Source: CAYJGJ01 sp964367585
GTDB taxonomy: Bacteria > Bacillota > Clostridia > Peptostreptococcales > Anaerovoracaceae
Length of the DNA: 64,000 bases
NCBI GenBank assembly: GCA_964367585.1
Contig: CAYIYH010000004.1
Location: 88,528-152,527 of the forward strand
Reading direction: 5' to 3'
The notes below the pieces were generated by a model, which saw only the letters and a program-made list of their open reading frames with translations, did not search any database and was not told where the DNA came from. Shown here piece after piece: positions 47,974 through 56,576 of this stretch; position 1 is the first letter of the stretch; every line of letters starts with the position of its first letter. The position numbers and the translations under genes are program-made.

Positions 47974-49056
47974 ATGAGAAAAAATAGAAAGTTTACTACA
48001 ATAGGACTGTTAATGTTGATGACTATTCTGATTACTTCGTGTACAGGAGTGTCAAACTTTGATTATAACTTTGATTTGACAGAATACATTACCCTTGGGG
48101 AATATAAAGGGTTAGAGTATGATGATGTTGTGATTGAGGTTTCTGAAGAAGAAATAGAAGCGGAAATTCTCTCGCGTAGAGAGTTGGCGACAGTTTCTGA
48201 AGAAGAGACTGAAGGAGTTGTCGAAGAAGGAGATAATGTAACAGTAGATTTCGAAGGTAAAATAGATGGAGAAGTCTTCGAGGGAGGTTCTGCCGAAAGC
48301 TACGTAATGCAGGTGTTACCTGGACAAATGATAGATGGATTTACGGAAGGAATGGTTGGAGTCGATGTTGGCGAGGCGGTTGTCCTTGATTTAAAATTCC
48401 CCGATGACTATCACAATACTGAAGTAGCAGGTAAGGATGTTGAATTCACAATAACGATCCATAATAAACTTGTAGACAAGATTCCTGAGTATGATTCGGA
48501 TTTCATTAAGGCAGATACGAGTGATGAGTACGACAACGAAGAGGATTATGAGCAATTTATCAAGGAGACGTTGTTGGCGCAAAAAGAACTTGATGAAGAA
48601 ACTAATCGAAATAATACTTTATGGGGATTGATTGCAACAGCAACAGAAATCAATGCTCATCCAGAAGAGGCGTTGACATTTAAAGAAGAGCAGCTTTTGA
48701 AACAATTTAATATGGAAGCGACGATGTATGGACTCACCTATGAAGAATACATTCTGCAGGCTACACAGCTAGATACTGAAACATTTGAAGCGACTACACT
48801 TAAAGATATAGCAAAAGAATCGGTTGCGCAAGATATGATTGTTCATGAAATTGCAAAGACAGAAGGACTAGAAATATCCGATCAGGAATATGTAGATTCT
48901 TTAGATGAGTTACTTGAGGATAGTGGATATACGAGAGATACATTTGAAACTTCAATGCAAATGTCTATTGAAGAATATGCAGTTATGATGAATATTAGAA
49001 CATCCATGCTTTGGGAAAAGGTTATGGAAGTAGTTAACGAGCATACTGTAAGTTAA
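47974..49056 (+). CDS. Extracytoplasmic trigger-factor-like lipoprotein (FKBP-type isomerase plus C-terminal chaperone domain)
   Basis: A signal peptide of about 23 residues ends in ILITSC, a lipobox, so the mature protein would be a surface lipoprotein. An FKBP-type domain follows (about 85-170: GDNVTVDFEGK, LPGQMIDGFTEGM, FPDDYHNTEVAGK), very similar in wording to the isomerase domain of trigger factor at 26193. The rest resembles the helical trigger-factor/SurA-like C-terminus. The ribosome-binding domain of cytosolic Tig is absent. I infer a folding factor for exported proteins. It shares its transcript with the hexad-repeat gene 22 bases downstream. Confidence 0.85.
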   Translation: MRKNRKFTTIGLLMLMTILITSCTGVSNFDYNFDLTEYITLGEYKGLEYDDVVIEVSEEEIEAEILSRRELATVSEEETEGVVEEGDNVTVDFEGKIDGEVFEGGSAESYVMQVLPGQMIDGFTEGMVGVDVGEAVVLDLKFPDDYHNTEVAGKDVEFTITIHNKLVDKIPEYDSDFIKADTSDEYDNEEDYEQFIKETLLAQKELDEETNRNNTLWGLIATATEINAHPEEALTFKEEQLLKQFNMEATMYGLTYEEYILQATQLDTETFEATTLKDIAKESVAQDMIVHEIAKTEGLEISDQEYVDSLDELLEDSGYTRDTFETSMQMSIEEYAVMMNIRTSMLWEKVMEVVNEHTVS

Positions 49057-49077
49057 TAATTACGGGGAGGAATTACC

Positions 49078-51102
49078 ATGAAATCAAATTCGAAAAATAT
49101 TAGAAAGATGATTTATCAAACGAGTGCGGATTTGTACAAAAAGGATGATTTGGATCAAATGTTAAATCAATTATCTGATAACACATTGACTTTTGCAAGT
49201 CCTTTTGATAATCCGGCACCACAAACACCGGTTACAAATAATATTGTGCAGGAGCCCCCTTTGGATCCTGTAAGTAATTTGGATTATTCGAATTCTGCAA
49301 GTTTGTTTGAAACAGAAACGTCACAAGAAGTGGAACTAGATGATTTTGCGCCCGAGTCAAATTCTAATTCAGAAATTTTTCCGAATGCAACTGATGACTC
49401 GAATTACGTTGACACACAAACTCAGTTTGACAATACTGTGTCACAAACTGAGTTTCAAGATGAACTTGTTTCAGAGTACTACTCCTCGTCTTCAACTGAA
49501 CCGTCATTTGATAATGAGGGGGTGGATCTTACATCAAACAATATCCAAGATGAAACTGAAGCTTCTGGCTTGTACAATATTCCTCCGTCTAATAGAACAA
49601 AAGAATCGTTGGGAAAGACAACTTCTAATAGCGACTTGTCAGCCGAGGCAAAGAAGCTTAGCGAAGAAAATAATAAATTAAAATATTATATTATTACAAA
49701 AACAAAAGAGTTGGATAGTGAGAATGAAAGACTAAAAAAATATATACTTACAGAGGCTCGAGGACTAACTGTCGAAAATGAAAGGCTAAAAAAAGAATTA
49801 ACATCTAAGACGATTGAGATGCAAAAAGAGAATGAGACAATCAGAAATGAATTTTTCTCCAAAACAAAAGAATTCCAAGCAGAAAAGGAAAAACTAATAA
49901 ATGAGTTTGAAGAAAGAACAAAAGAGCTAGAAGAGGAAAGGGAGCAATTTAGAGTTCAATACGAGGAAGTAAATAAAGCGATAGAAGAGCTTAGAGAAAG
50001 AGAGCAACATTTATCGGGAGAGGTTGAACAGGCTCGCGAACGAAGAATAGAAGAAGAGAGATTGGCTGAAGAAGCAAGATTAGCAGAAGAAAGATTGGTT
50101 GAAGAAGCACGATTAGCAGAAGAAGCAAGATTAGCAGCAGAAGCAAGGTTAGCAGAAGAAGCAAGGTTAGCAGAAGAAGCAAGATTAGAAGCAGAAGCAA
50201 GACTTGCAGAAGAAGCAAGGTTAGCAGAAGAAGCAAGATTAGCAGCAGAAGCAAGACTTGCAGAAGAAGTAAGACTGGCAGAAGAAGCAAGACTTGTTGA
50301 AATAAAAAGACTAGAAGAGGAAGCTCGAATGACGGAAGAAGTGCGACTTTCTGAGATAAAAAGATTAGAAGAAGAGGTGCGAATTGCTGAGGAAGCGCGA
50401 CTAGCTGAAACGGCAAGATTAGAGGAAATAGTAAGGAAAGCGGAGGAGGCACGAATCGCTGCAGAAACAAAACTCATCGAAGAATCAAAGCAAGCAGAGA
50501 AGTCCAAGCTAGCAGAAGAGTTAAAAACTGCCAGGGAGGAAAAGCTAGAAGCGGAGGTGAAGCTGGCTCGTGAAGAAAAGTTAGCCGCGGAGGTTAAGCT
50601 AGCATTACATGAAAAAATCGCACAAGAAGAAAAGCAAGCACGTGAGGAAAAGATAGCACATGAGGCGAAACTAGCATTGCAGGCAAAAATCGCACAAGAA
50701 GAGAGATTAGCTAGAGATAACCGTTATGCACCAATCCATCCATATTATCCAAATATGAGAAGCGAATTCGATGTGAACCGAATTGAACACCCTAGACGAA
50801 ACAGTTACGACTACTTTGATGAGAATGGATATAGAACTGAAAGTGATAGGATGAGAGGGTATATTGGAAGTGAGACAAATAGCTTAAAAATAGAAAACGA
50901 AAAACTAAAAGAGCGTTTGAACATGTTAAAATCTGAATACTCGAATCCTCAAAATTATATGGATGATTTTGAGGACGGACTGAAATATAAAAAAGAAATC
51001 AAAAGAAGACAGGATGAAAACGAGGATTTAAAAGAATTACTAGCTATACAAAAAGAGGAAATGAAACGACTTATTTCTAAAATTGAGCATTTGACTGTTT
51101 AG
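49078..51102 (+). CDS. Large coiled-coil/single-helix protein with six-residue repeats, function unknown
   Basis: A 674-residue protein without membrane segment or signal peptide. Residues 1-180 are rich in Ser, Asn, Asp and Thr. Residues about 190-330 are heptad-type coiled coil. Residues about 329-430 repeat LAEEAR and variants (LAAEAR, LVEEAR) with a period of six, encoded by near-identical 18-base units between about 50060 and 50300; similar but freer K/E/A-rich helix continues to about 548. A Pro/Tyr-rich break (YAPIHPYYPNM) and a final coiled coil close the protein. I do not recognise the family. The repeat resembles TolA-like or single-alpha-helix segments. It is cotranscribed with the lipoprotein. 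Confidence 0.8.
   Translation: MKSNSKNIRKMIYQTSADLYKKDDLDQMLNQLSDNTLTFASPFDNPAPQTPVTNNIVQEPPLDPVSNLDYSNSASLFETETSQEVELDDFAPESNSNSEIFPNATDDSNYVDTQTQFDNTVSQTEFQDELVSEYYSSSSTEPSFDNEGVDLTSNNIQDETEASGLYNIPPSNRTKESLGKTTSNSDLSAEAKKLSEENNKLKYYIITKTKELDSENERLKKYILTEARGLTVENERLKKELTSKTIEMQKENETIRNEFFSKTKEFQAEKEKLINEFEERTKELEEEREQFRVQYEEVNKAIEELREREQHLSGEVEQARERRIEEERLAEEARLAEERLVEEARLAEEARLAAEARLAEEARLAEEARLEAEARLAEEARLAEEARLAAEARLAEEVRLAEEARLVEIKRLEEEARMTEEVRLSEIKRLEEEVRIAEEARLAETARLEEIVRKAEEARIAAETKLIEESKQAEKSKLAEELKTAREEKLEAEVKLAREEKLAAEVKLALHEKIAQEEKQAREEKIAHEAKLALQAKIAQEERLARDNRYAPIHPYYPNMRSEFDVNRIEHPRRNSYDYFDENGYRTESDRMRGYIGSETNSLKIENEKLKERLNMLKSEYSNPQNYMDDFEDGLKYKKEIKRRQDENEDLKELLAIQKEEMKRLISKIEHLTV
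50060..50300 (+). repeat. 18-base tandem repeat encoding LAEEAR units
   Basis: About a dozen degenerate copies of an 18-base unit such as TTAGCAGAAGAAGCAAGA occur in tandem. Copies differ mainly at third positions and by substitution of GAA with GCA, as expected for a repeat that expands and contracts by slippage or recombination while the frame is kept. Confidence 0.85.
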
Positions 51103-51127
51103 TGTAAAAAGGGGGATAATTGTTTAA

Positions 51128-52204
51128 TTGAGCAAGAAAACACTAATAGAATTAGACAACTTATCAAAATCGTTTGAAAAGACATTAGTACTGGATCAAT
51201 TTTCCTTGTCAGTAGAGGAAAATAAGTTCATTACACTACTAGGTCCTTCCGGCTGTGGAAAAACTACGACTCTCCGTATTATTGGAGGGTTTGAAACGCC
51301 GGATAGCGGAAGAGTTTTTTTCGAGGGCAAAGATATTACTGAATTACACCCTAATAAGCGAAATATCAATACGGTCTTCCAAAAGTACTCACTTTTTCCA
51401 CACATGAATGTAGAGCAAAACATTTCGTTTGGACTAAAAGTATCAAAAAAATCCACACAATACATAAAAGACAAGGTAAAATATGCATTGAAACTAGTCA
51501 ATTTGAGTGGATATGAGAATCGAAAGGTAACATCGCTAAGCGGCGGACAACAGCAACGAATCGCAATGGCGAGAGCGATTGTCAATGAACCGAGTGTCTT
51601 ATTGCTTGATGAACCATTGGGGGCACTAGACCTCAAATTGAGACAGGATATGCAATATGAATTAATCAGGTTGAAGAATGAGCTCGGTATTACTTTTATT
51701 TATGTCACACACGATCAAGAAGAAGCACTTACAATGTCGGATACTGTAGTAGTTATGAATGGTGGACATATCCAGCAAATGGGAACTCCCGAGGAAATAT
51801 ATAACGAGCCTGAGAATGCATTTGTTGCCGATTTCATCGGCGATAGCAATATTATAGATGCAACTATGATAGACGACAAAATCGTAAGAATCATGGACGT
51901 GCTTTTTGCATGTATAGATGAGGGATTCGGTAAGAATAAACCTGTCGACGTGGTTATTCGCCCGGAGGATGTTATATTGAGACCGCCTGGGCAAGGACGG
52001 ATGGACGGAATCGTAATACATAGTGTTTTCATAGGGGTACACTATGAAATGATCGTGGAAGCGAATAATTGTGAGTGGCTTGTTCAAAATACAAAAAACT
52101 ATCTGGTTGGAAGTAGGGTGAGTATTGATGTGTTGCCTGACAATATTCAAATAATGCATAAACCTCAATCTAAAGATGAGGAGGCAATAGTAGTAGATGT
52201 TTAA
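51128..52204 (+). CDS. potA: Spermidine/putrescine ABC transporter ATPase PotA
   Basis: ATPase subunit of the polyamine importer, 358 residues. Walker A is GPSGCGKTT, the ABC signature LSGGQQQRIAMARA, and Walker B LLLDEPLGALD; the C-terminal TOBE domain follows (VVIRPEDV). It starts at TTG 51128 after GGGGGA, a slightly long spacing. It overlaps potB by eight bases in a potABCD operon. Confidence 0.94.
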   Translation: MSKKTLIELDNLSKSFEKTLVLDQFSLSVEENKFITLLGPSGCGKTTTLRIIGGFETPDSGRVFFEGKDITELHPNKRNINTVFQKYSLFPHMNVEQNISFGLKVSKKSTQYIKDKVKYALKLVNLSGYENRKVTSLSGGQQQRIAMARAIVNEPSVLLLDEPLGALDLKLRQDMQYELIRLKNELGITFIYVTHDQEEALTMSDTVVVMNGGHIQQMGTPEEIYNEPENAFVADFIGDSNIIDATMIDDKIVRIMDVLFACIDEGFGKNKPVDVVIRPEDVILRPPGQGRMDGIVIHSVFIGVHYEMIVEANNCEWLVQNTKNYLVGSRVSIDVLPDNIQIMHKPQSKDEEAIVVDV

Positions 52205-53009
52205 GAAGTCACTATCAATTCCCTTTGTTGTATGGATAGTATGTGGAACTATAATACCACTTATTGTGGTGTTTTATTATGGACTTACAGATAAATCTGG
52301 CACATTTACACTCGAAAACATATTCGCAATTGTGGAGACTGCACACATACAGGCACTTACTTTGTCATTACTATTATCCCTGGCAAGTACACTTGTATGT
52401 TTTCTTCTTGCCTTACCATTGGCATTAATACTAAAAGATAGTAAATTTGCACGCAACGGACTAGTGATATTCATTTTTATATTGCCAATGTGGATGAATT
52501 TTTTATTAAGAACAATGTCTTGGCAAGTAATATTAGAACGTGGTGGGATATTGGATAGTGCTTTAACGGCACTAAATTTACCCATGATTGAAATTATTAA
52601 TACTCCTTTTGCAGTTGTATTGGTTATGGTGTATGATTTTTTGCCTTTCATGATATTGCCTATTTTCAACACGCTTTTAAAGATTGATAGTGGAATAATA
52701 GATGCTGCCAAGGATTTGGGAGCAGATGATAAGACAGTTTTTTTCAAGATAACACTTCCAATGATAATTCCGGGAATTGTAAGTGGAGTAACTATGGTAT
52801 TTGTACCATCTCTTACGACATTTGTAATTTCCAACATGATTGGAGGAAATAAGATGCACCTGATAGGAAATATTATAGAGCAGGAATTTACAATTAGTAA
52901 CAATTGGAATTTGGGTGCGGGACTGTCGCTTGTAATGATGATATTTATTTTAGCTAGTATGCTACTCTTCATGCGATTTGATAAAGACAGCGAAGGTAAC
53001 TTATTTTAA
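52197..53009 (+). CDS. potB: Spermidine/putrescine ABC transporter permease PotB
   Basis: Six predicted membrane helices in 270 residues, with the permease coupling motif DAAKDLGADDKTVFFKITLP (EAA loop) near residue 165-185. Belongs to the PotB group of binding-protein-dependent permeases. It overlaps potA and lies 17 bases before potC. Confidence 0.93.
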   Translation: MFKKSLSIPFVVWIVCGTIIPLIVVFYYGLTDKSGTFTLENIFAIVETAHIQALTLSLLLSLASTLVCFLLALPLALILKDSKFARNGLVIFIFILPMWMNFLLRTMSWQVILERGGILDSALTALNLPMIEIINTPFAVVLVMVYDFLPFMILPIFNTLLKIDSGIIDAAKDLGADDKTVFFKITLPMIIPGIVSGVTMVFVPSLTTFVISNMIGGNKMHLIGNIIEQEFTISNNWNLGAGLSLVMMIFILASMLLFMRFDKDSEGNLF

Positions 53010-53026
53010 AGATAAGGATATATGCC

Positions 53027-53800
53027 GTGAAAAAAAGCATAAATATTGCCTATTTGGCATTTATTTTTTTATTTCTATATCTGCCGATTGCAGTTCTTAT
53101 AGTTCTTTCATTTAATGAAAGCCGTTCTATGTATAAGTGGGAGGGCTTTTCTCTTAAATGGTATGTGGAATTATTTGATAATCCGCTTGTGCTAGAAGCG
53201 GTAGTCAACACTTTTGTTATCGCAATAGTTGCTGCTACAATTGCAACTATTATTGGAACTGCTGCATGCTTAGGCATTATGAACCTATCAAGTAAGCAAA
53301 GGAATGTATTATTAGGGTTTAACAATATTCCGTTACTTAATGCGGATATAGTTACAGGAATAGCTCTCCTATTAACATTTGTAGTTTTCGGGATTACATT
53401 AAATCAAGCGACTGTAATACTTTCACATATTACATTTTGTATTCCATATGTAATTTTAAGTGTAATGCCACATGTAAGACAGATGAATGTGAGCACTTAT
53501 GAGGCCGCACTTGACTTAGGAGCCAGTAGAAGATACGCATTTTTCAAAGTAGCAATTCCTGAAATAAAAGCGGGAATTATCTCGGGATTTTTAATAGCGC
53601 TGACCATGTCAGTAGATGATTTTGTTATTACATATTTTACAAAAGGAGCCGGAATTAATACTATATCTACTATGGTGTATTCGATGTCCAAAGTTGGAAT
53701 ACGTCCGACTTTCTTTGTGTTATCCACAATCATATTTGTAATCGTTTTTATTATATTAGTTATTTCAAATTTTATTTTAAGAAAAGGAGAGTCTCGTTAA
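53027..53800 (+). CDS. potC: Spermidine/putrescine ABC transporter permease PotC
   Basis: Second permease of the polyamine importer, 257 residues with six membrane helices. The opening YLPIAVLIVLSFNESRS and the EAA loop YEAALDLGASRRYAFFKVA are typical of PotC. The start is GTG 53027. Confidence 0.93.
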   Translation: MKKSINIAYLAFIFLFLYLPIAVLIVLSFNESRSMYKWEGFSLKWYVELFDNPLVLEAVVNTFVIAIVAATIATIIGTAACLGIMNLSSKQRNVLLGFNNIPLLNADIVTGIALLLTFVVFGITLNQATVILSHITFCIPYVILSVMPHVRQMNVSTYEAALDLGASRRYAFFKVAIPEIKAGIISGFLIALTMSVDDFVITYFTKGAGINTISTMVYSMSKVGIRPTFFVLSTIIFVIVFIILVISNFILRKGESR

Positions 53801-53809
53801 ATCTGAATT

Positions 53810-53838
53810 TTGAATCGTGTTGCCAGTTTGATTATACC
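53810..53838 (+). promoter_or_regulatory. Possible internal promoter before potD
   Basis: TTGAAT (53810-53815) and TATACC (53833-53838) with a 17-base spacer lie in the 117-base gap between potC and potD. A separate promoter would allow more binding protein than transporter to be made. Confidence 0.4.
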
Positions 53839-53917
53839 CTGTTTTATCAGCATGAGATATGTTTGAGCTAGGATGAATGCTTTAGAAATCTTTAGATTAG
53901 AGAGACAAAAGTTAAGA

Positions 53918-54982
53918 ATGAAAAAATACTTGTCATTAGTTATTTTGATCGCATTGGTTACAATGATTTCCTTACCGCTTTCAAGCTGTGGTAGCGATTC
54001 AGGGGAGAGTGGAGAGCTAAATATATTCAATTTCGGTGATTATATCGACCCTACTTTGATTTCACAGTTCGAAGAAGAAACTGGAATTAATGTTAACTAT
54101 AGTGAGTATGATACCAATGAGGAATTATATCCTGTAATCAGTACAGGTTCGGCAGACTATGATATTATTTGTGCATCTGACTATATGATAACTAGAATGA
54201 TAGACGAGTCGCTCATTCAGGAGATAAATTTTGACAATATACCAAACTATAAAAATATAGATCAAATATATAGAGAGTTGGCGGGTACTTATGACGAAGT
54301 AGGTTCATATTCTATCCCACATATGGCTGGAACTATGGGAATAGCATATAACAGCGAAATTATTCCCGAGGGAGAAATTACATCTTGGAATGACCTTTGG
54401 GATCCAAAATATGCGGATAAAGTGATTATGAATGATAGTATGCGTGATACTTTGGCAATTGCACTAAAAGCAAAAGGGTATTCTGTAAATACATTGGATG
54501 AAACGGAACTTTCTGATGCAACCGATTACTTGATAGAACAAAAGCCCATGGTTTATAAATATGCGAATGATTCCGCAAGAGATTTTTTAATTGGGGAGAC
54601 GGCAGCTTTGGGAGTTGTATGGAATGGAGAACTTTTATACATGCAAGATTTGAATGATAAAATAGAGTTCGTTATACCCGATGAGGGATCGACCTTCTTC
54701 ATAGACGCATGGGCAATAACTGCGAATGCTAAAAATGTTTCAAATGCAGAGAAGTGGTTTGACTTTATGCTACGTGAAGATGTTGCATACACCAATTTTG
54801 AATATTTGACATACACAATTCCCAACACGGCGGCTGTTGAAATGATATCAGATGACCTAGTTTCGAATGAGGTATTGTTTCCGCCACAAGAAGTAATGGA
54901 AAAATGTGAGACATTAAAGAGCTTAGGTGTCGATGCGGATGAAATGTATAGTGATTACTGGAAAAAGTATAAAGCAGAGTAG
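53918..54982 (+). CDS. potD: Spermidine/putrescine-binding lipoprotein PotD
   Basis: Extracellular substrate-binding protein. ATG 53918 gives a 23-residue signal peptide ending in LPLSSC, a lipobox; the open frame reaches back to ATG 53873, which would put a charged stretch before the signal. The mature part starts with LNIFNFGDYIDPTLISQFEEETG, the usual PotD opening, with acidic and aromatic ligand residues such as SDYMI and NDSMRD further on. It delivers polyamines to PotABC. Confidence 0.93.
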   Translation: MKKYLSLVILIALVTMISLPLSSCGSDSGESGELNIFNFGDYIDPTLISQFEEETGINVNYSEYDTNEELYPVISTGSADYDIICASDYMITRMIDESLIQEINFDNIPNYKNIDQIYRELAGTYDEVGSYSIPHMAGTMGIAYNSEIIPEGEITSWNDLWDPKYADKVIMNDSMRDTLAIALKAKGYSVNTLDETELSDATDYLIEQKPMVYKYANDSARDFLIGETAALGVVWNGELLYMQDLNDKIEFVIPDEGSTFFIDAWAITANAKNVSNAEKWFDFMLREDVAYTNFEYLTYTIPNTAAVEMISDDLVSNEVLFPPQEVMEKCETLKSLGVDADEMYSDYWKKYKAE

Positions 54983-54985
54983 CCA

Positions 54986-55870
54986 ATGCAAGGATATGTG
55001 CGGATACACAAATGCGATCTTAAAATACGTGAATACGACATCTATTCGGCTTATTACTGTGGGGTTTGTAAATCAATCGCTAGGAGGCATGGCAATATCC
55101 CACGTGCAATTTTAAGCTATGATTCAGCATTTCTTGCGCTACTCCTTGATTCTTTAAACAAAGAATCAGAAGTTATCAATAGTGAGCGATGTATAGTGCA
55201 CCCAGTCATCAAAAGGCCGGTAGTTCTTAATAATAGTGCAATAGACTATGCTGCAGATATGATGATTGTTCTTGCTCACTTTAAAATTGAAGATAATATA
55301 AACGACGAAAAAAAGATTAGATATAAAGTTGCTAGCAGGATACTTAAGAAGTATTATAATCGTATATTAAAAAATCATTATAAACTCGTGACTCGTATCA
55401 AAAAGCAGATAGACGATTTGAATGCAGCTGAGAAGCGGGATCTAAATACTCTTGATATGATGTCGGAACATTTTGCAACCATTATGCAAGACGTAATGTC
55501 ATCATATCCGGAGGCAACAAGCGTAGAAAAAAGAATTTTAGGAGAGGCCGGTAGGCATTTGGGAAAGTGGATATACTTGATAGATGCTGTAGATGATCTC
55601 GAAGATGATATTAAGGAATGCAAATATAATCCGCTTATTCGTAGATGCTCTGACAGTTATGATCTTCGAATTATAAATCACGACGTACAAGAATTTCTCC
55701 GGGATGTAAAAAGCTCGATAGGAGATGCTTTGTTCTTACATCTTGCACATTTGACTGATGCTATAGATTTGTTACACATAAAGAAGAATAAAGGAATAAT
55801 AGATAATATTATACTTATGGGCCTCAGAAAGCAAACCGAGGATATTTTAATGAAAGGTAATGAAAAATGA
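54986..55870 (+). CDS. DUF5685-family protein
   Basis: A 294-residue protein with the DUF5685 opening GYVRIHKCDLKIREYDIYSA and YYCGVCKSIARRHG, in which CxxC may bind metal or form a redox pair. The body is helical, with acidic DAVDDLEDDIKE-type segments reminiscent of isoprenoid-synthase-like folds; this resemblance is only an impression. No function is established. The gene lies three bases after potD and overlaps the DnaJ-like gene by four. Confidence 0.75.
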   Translation: MQGYVRIHKCDLKIREYDIYSAYYCGVCKSIARRHGNIPRAILSYDSAFLALLLDSLNKESEVINSERCIVHPVIKRPVVLNNSAIDYAADMMIVLAHFKIEDNINDEKKIRYKVASRILKKYYNRILKNHYKLVTRIKKQIDDLNAAEKRDLNTLDMMSEHFATIMQDVMSSYPEATSVEKRILGEAGRHLGKWIYLIDAVDDLEDDIKECKYNPLIRRCSDSYDLRIINHDVQEFLRDVKSSIGDALFLHLAHLTDAIDLLHIKKNKGIIDNIILMGLRKQTEDILMKGNEK

Positions 55871-56463
55871 ATGATCCGTACGAGGTGTTAGAAGTAAAGA
55901 GTGATGCAAGCGATGAAGAGATAAAAAGTTCTTATAAGCGGCTTGTAAAAAAATATCATCCCGATAAATATAGAAACAATCCTCTGGCAGACTTGGCAGA
56001 AGAAAAAATGCAAGAAATAAACGAAGCATATGATGTATTAATGAAAAAAGGTAGAACGAGCAAATCTGCTTACTCACAAGGAACTTATTCATATAGTTCT
56101 AGTCGTTCTACTAATCCAACGTATAGTTCGATTAGAATAGCTTTAGATCGGGGAGACTTAATAGATGCGGAGAAATTGCTAGTTAATATTACAGACAGAG
56201 ATGCCGAATGGTATTATCTCAGTGGTGTTCTTTCGTATAAAAAGGGCTGGTTTGATGACGCATTAAGCAACATTAATAAGGCGATGAATATGGATCCGAA
56301 TAACAGAGAATATAGGCAAGCCTTTCAATCTATGATTAGTAGGAATATGCATTATTCTCAACGAGGAGACATGGGGGGATATGCAGCTGGACCGACTCCT
56401 TGTGATTGTTGTCAGACGATGATATGCCTAAATTGTTTGTGCCCAGGAACACCTTGCTGCTAA
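55867..56463 (+). CDS. DnaJ-domain protein with TPR-like region and cysteine-rich tail
   Basis: A 198-residue J-domain cochaperone. The J domain fills residues 3-60 with HPD at 31-33, so it can stimulate a DnaK-type ATPase. A single TPR-like helix pair follows (YYLSGVLSYKKGWFDDALSNI, positions about 118-150). The C-terminus holds CDCCQTMICLNC and CPGTPCC, eight cysteines in 24 residues, which might bind metal. It lacks the zinc domain of true DnaJ. ATGA overlap ties it to the DUF5685 gene. Confidence 0.85.
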   Translation: MNDPYEVLEVKSDASDEEIKSSYKRLVKKYHPDKYRNNPLADLAEEKMQEINEAYDVLMKKGRTSKSAYSQGTYSYSSSRSTNPTYSSIRIALDRGDLIDAEKLLVNITDRDAEWYYLSGVLSYKKGWFDDALSNINKAMNMDPNNREYRQAFQSMISRNMHYSQRGDMGGYAAGPTPCDCCQTMICLNCLCPGTPCC

Positions 56464-56576
56464 CATATTGGTTAGCGATTCATGCAGTTGATCTATCTAT
56501 GTTTTCGAAGTTTCACCCTCATTTTGTAGAGATTTATTGAAGTGAATACTATTGACAAAAAAAGGAGTGCTTGAGA

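Noticed and set aside
50060..50300. CRISPR-like array
   Set aside because: The units are contiguous with no spacers and stay in frame within a coding sequence.
49956..50507. Antisense open frames of 183 and 159 codons with Ser/Ala- or Leu-rich repeats
   Set aside because: They are the complement of the 18-base repeat in the coiled-coil gene; a repeat free of stops in one frame often stays open in others.
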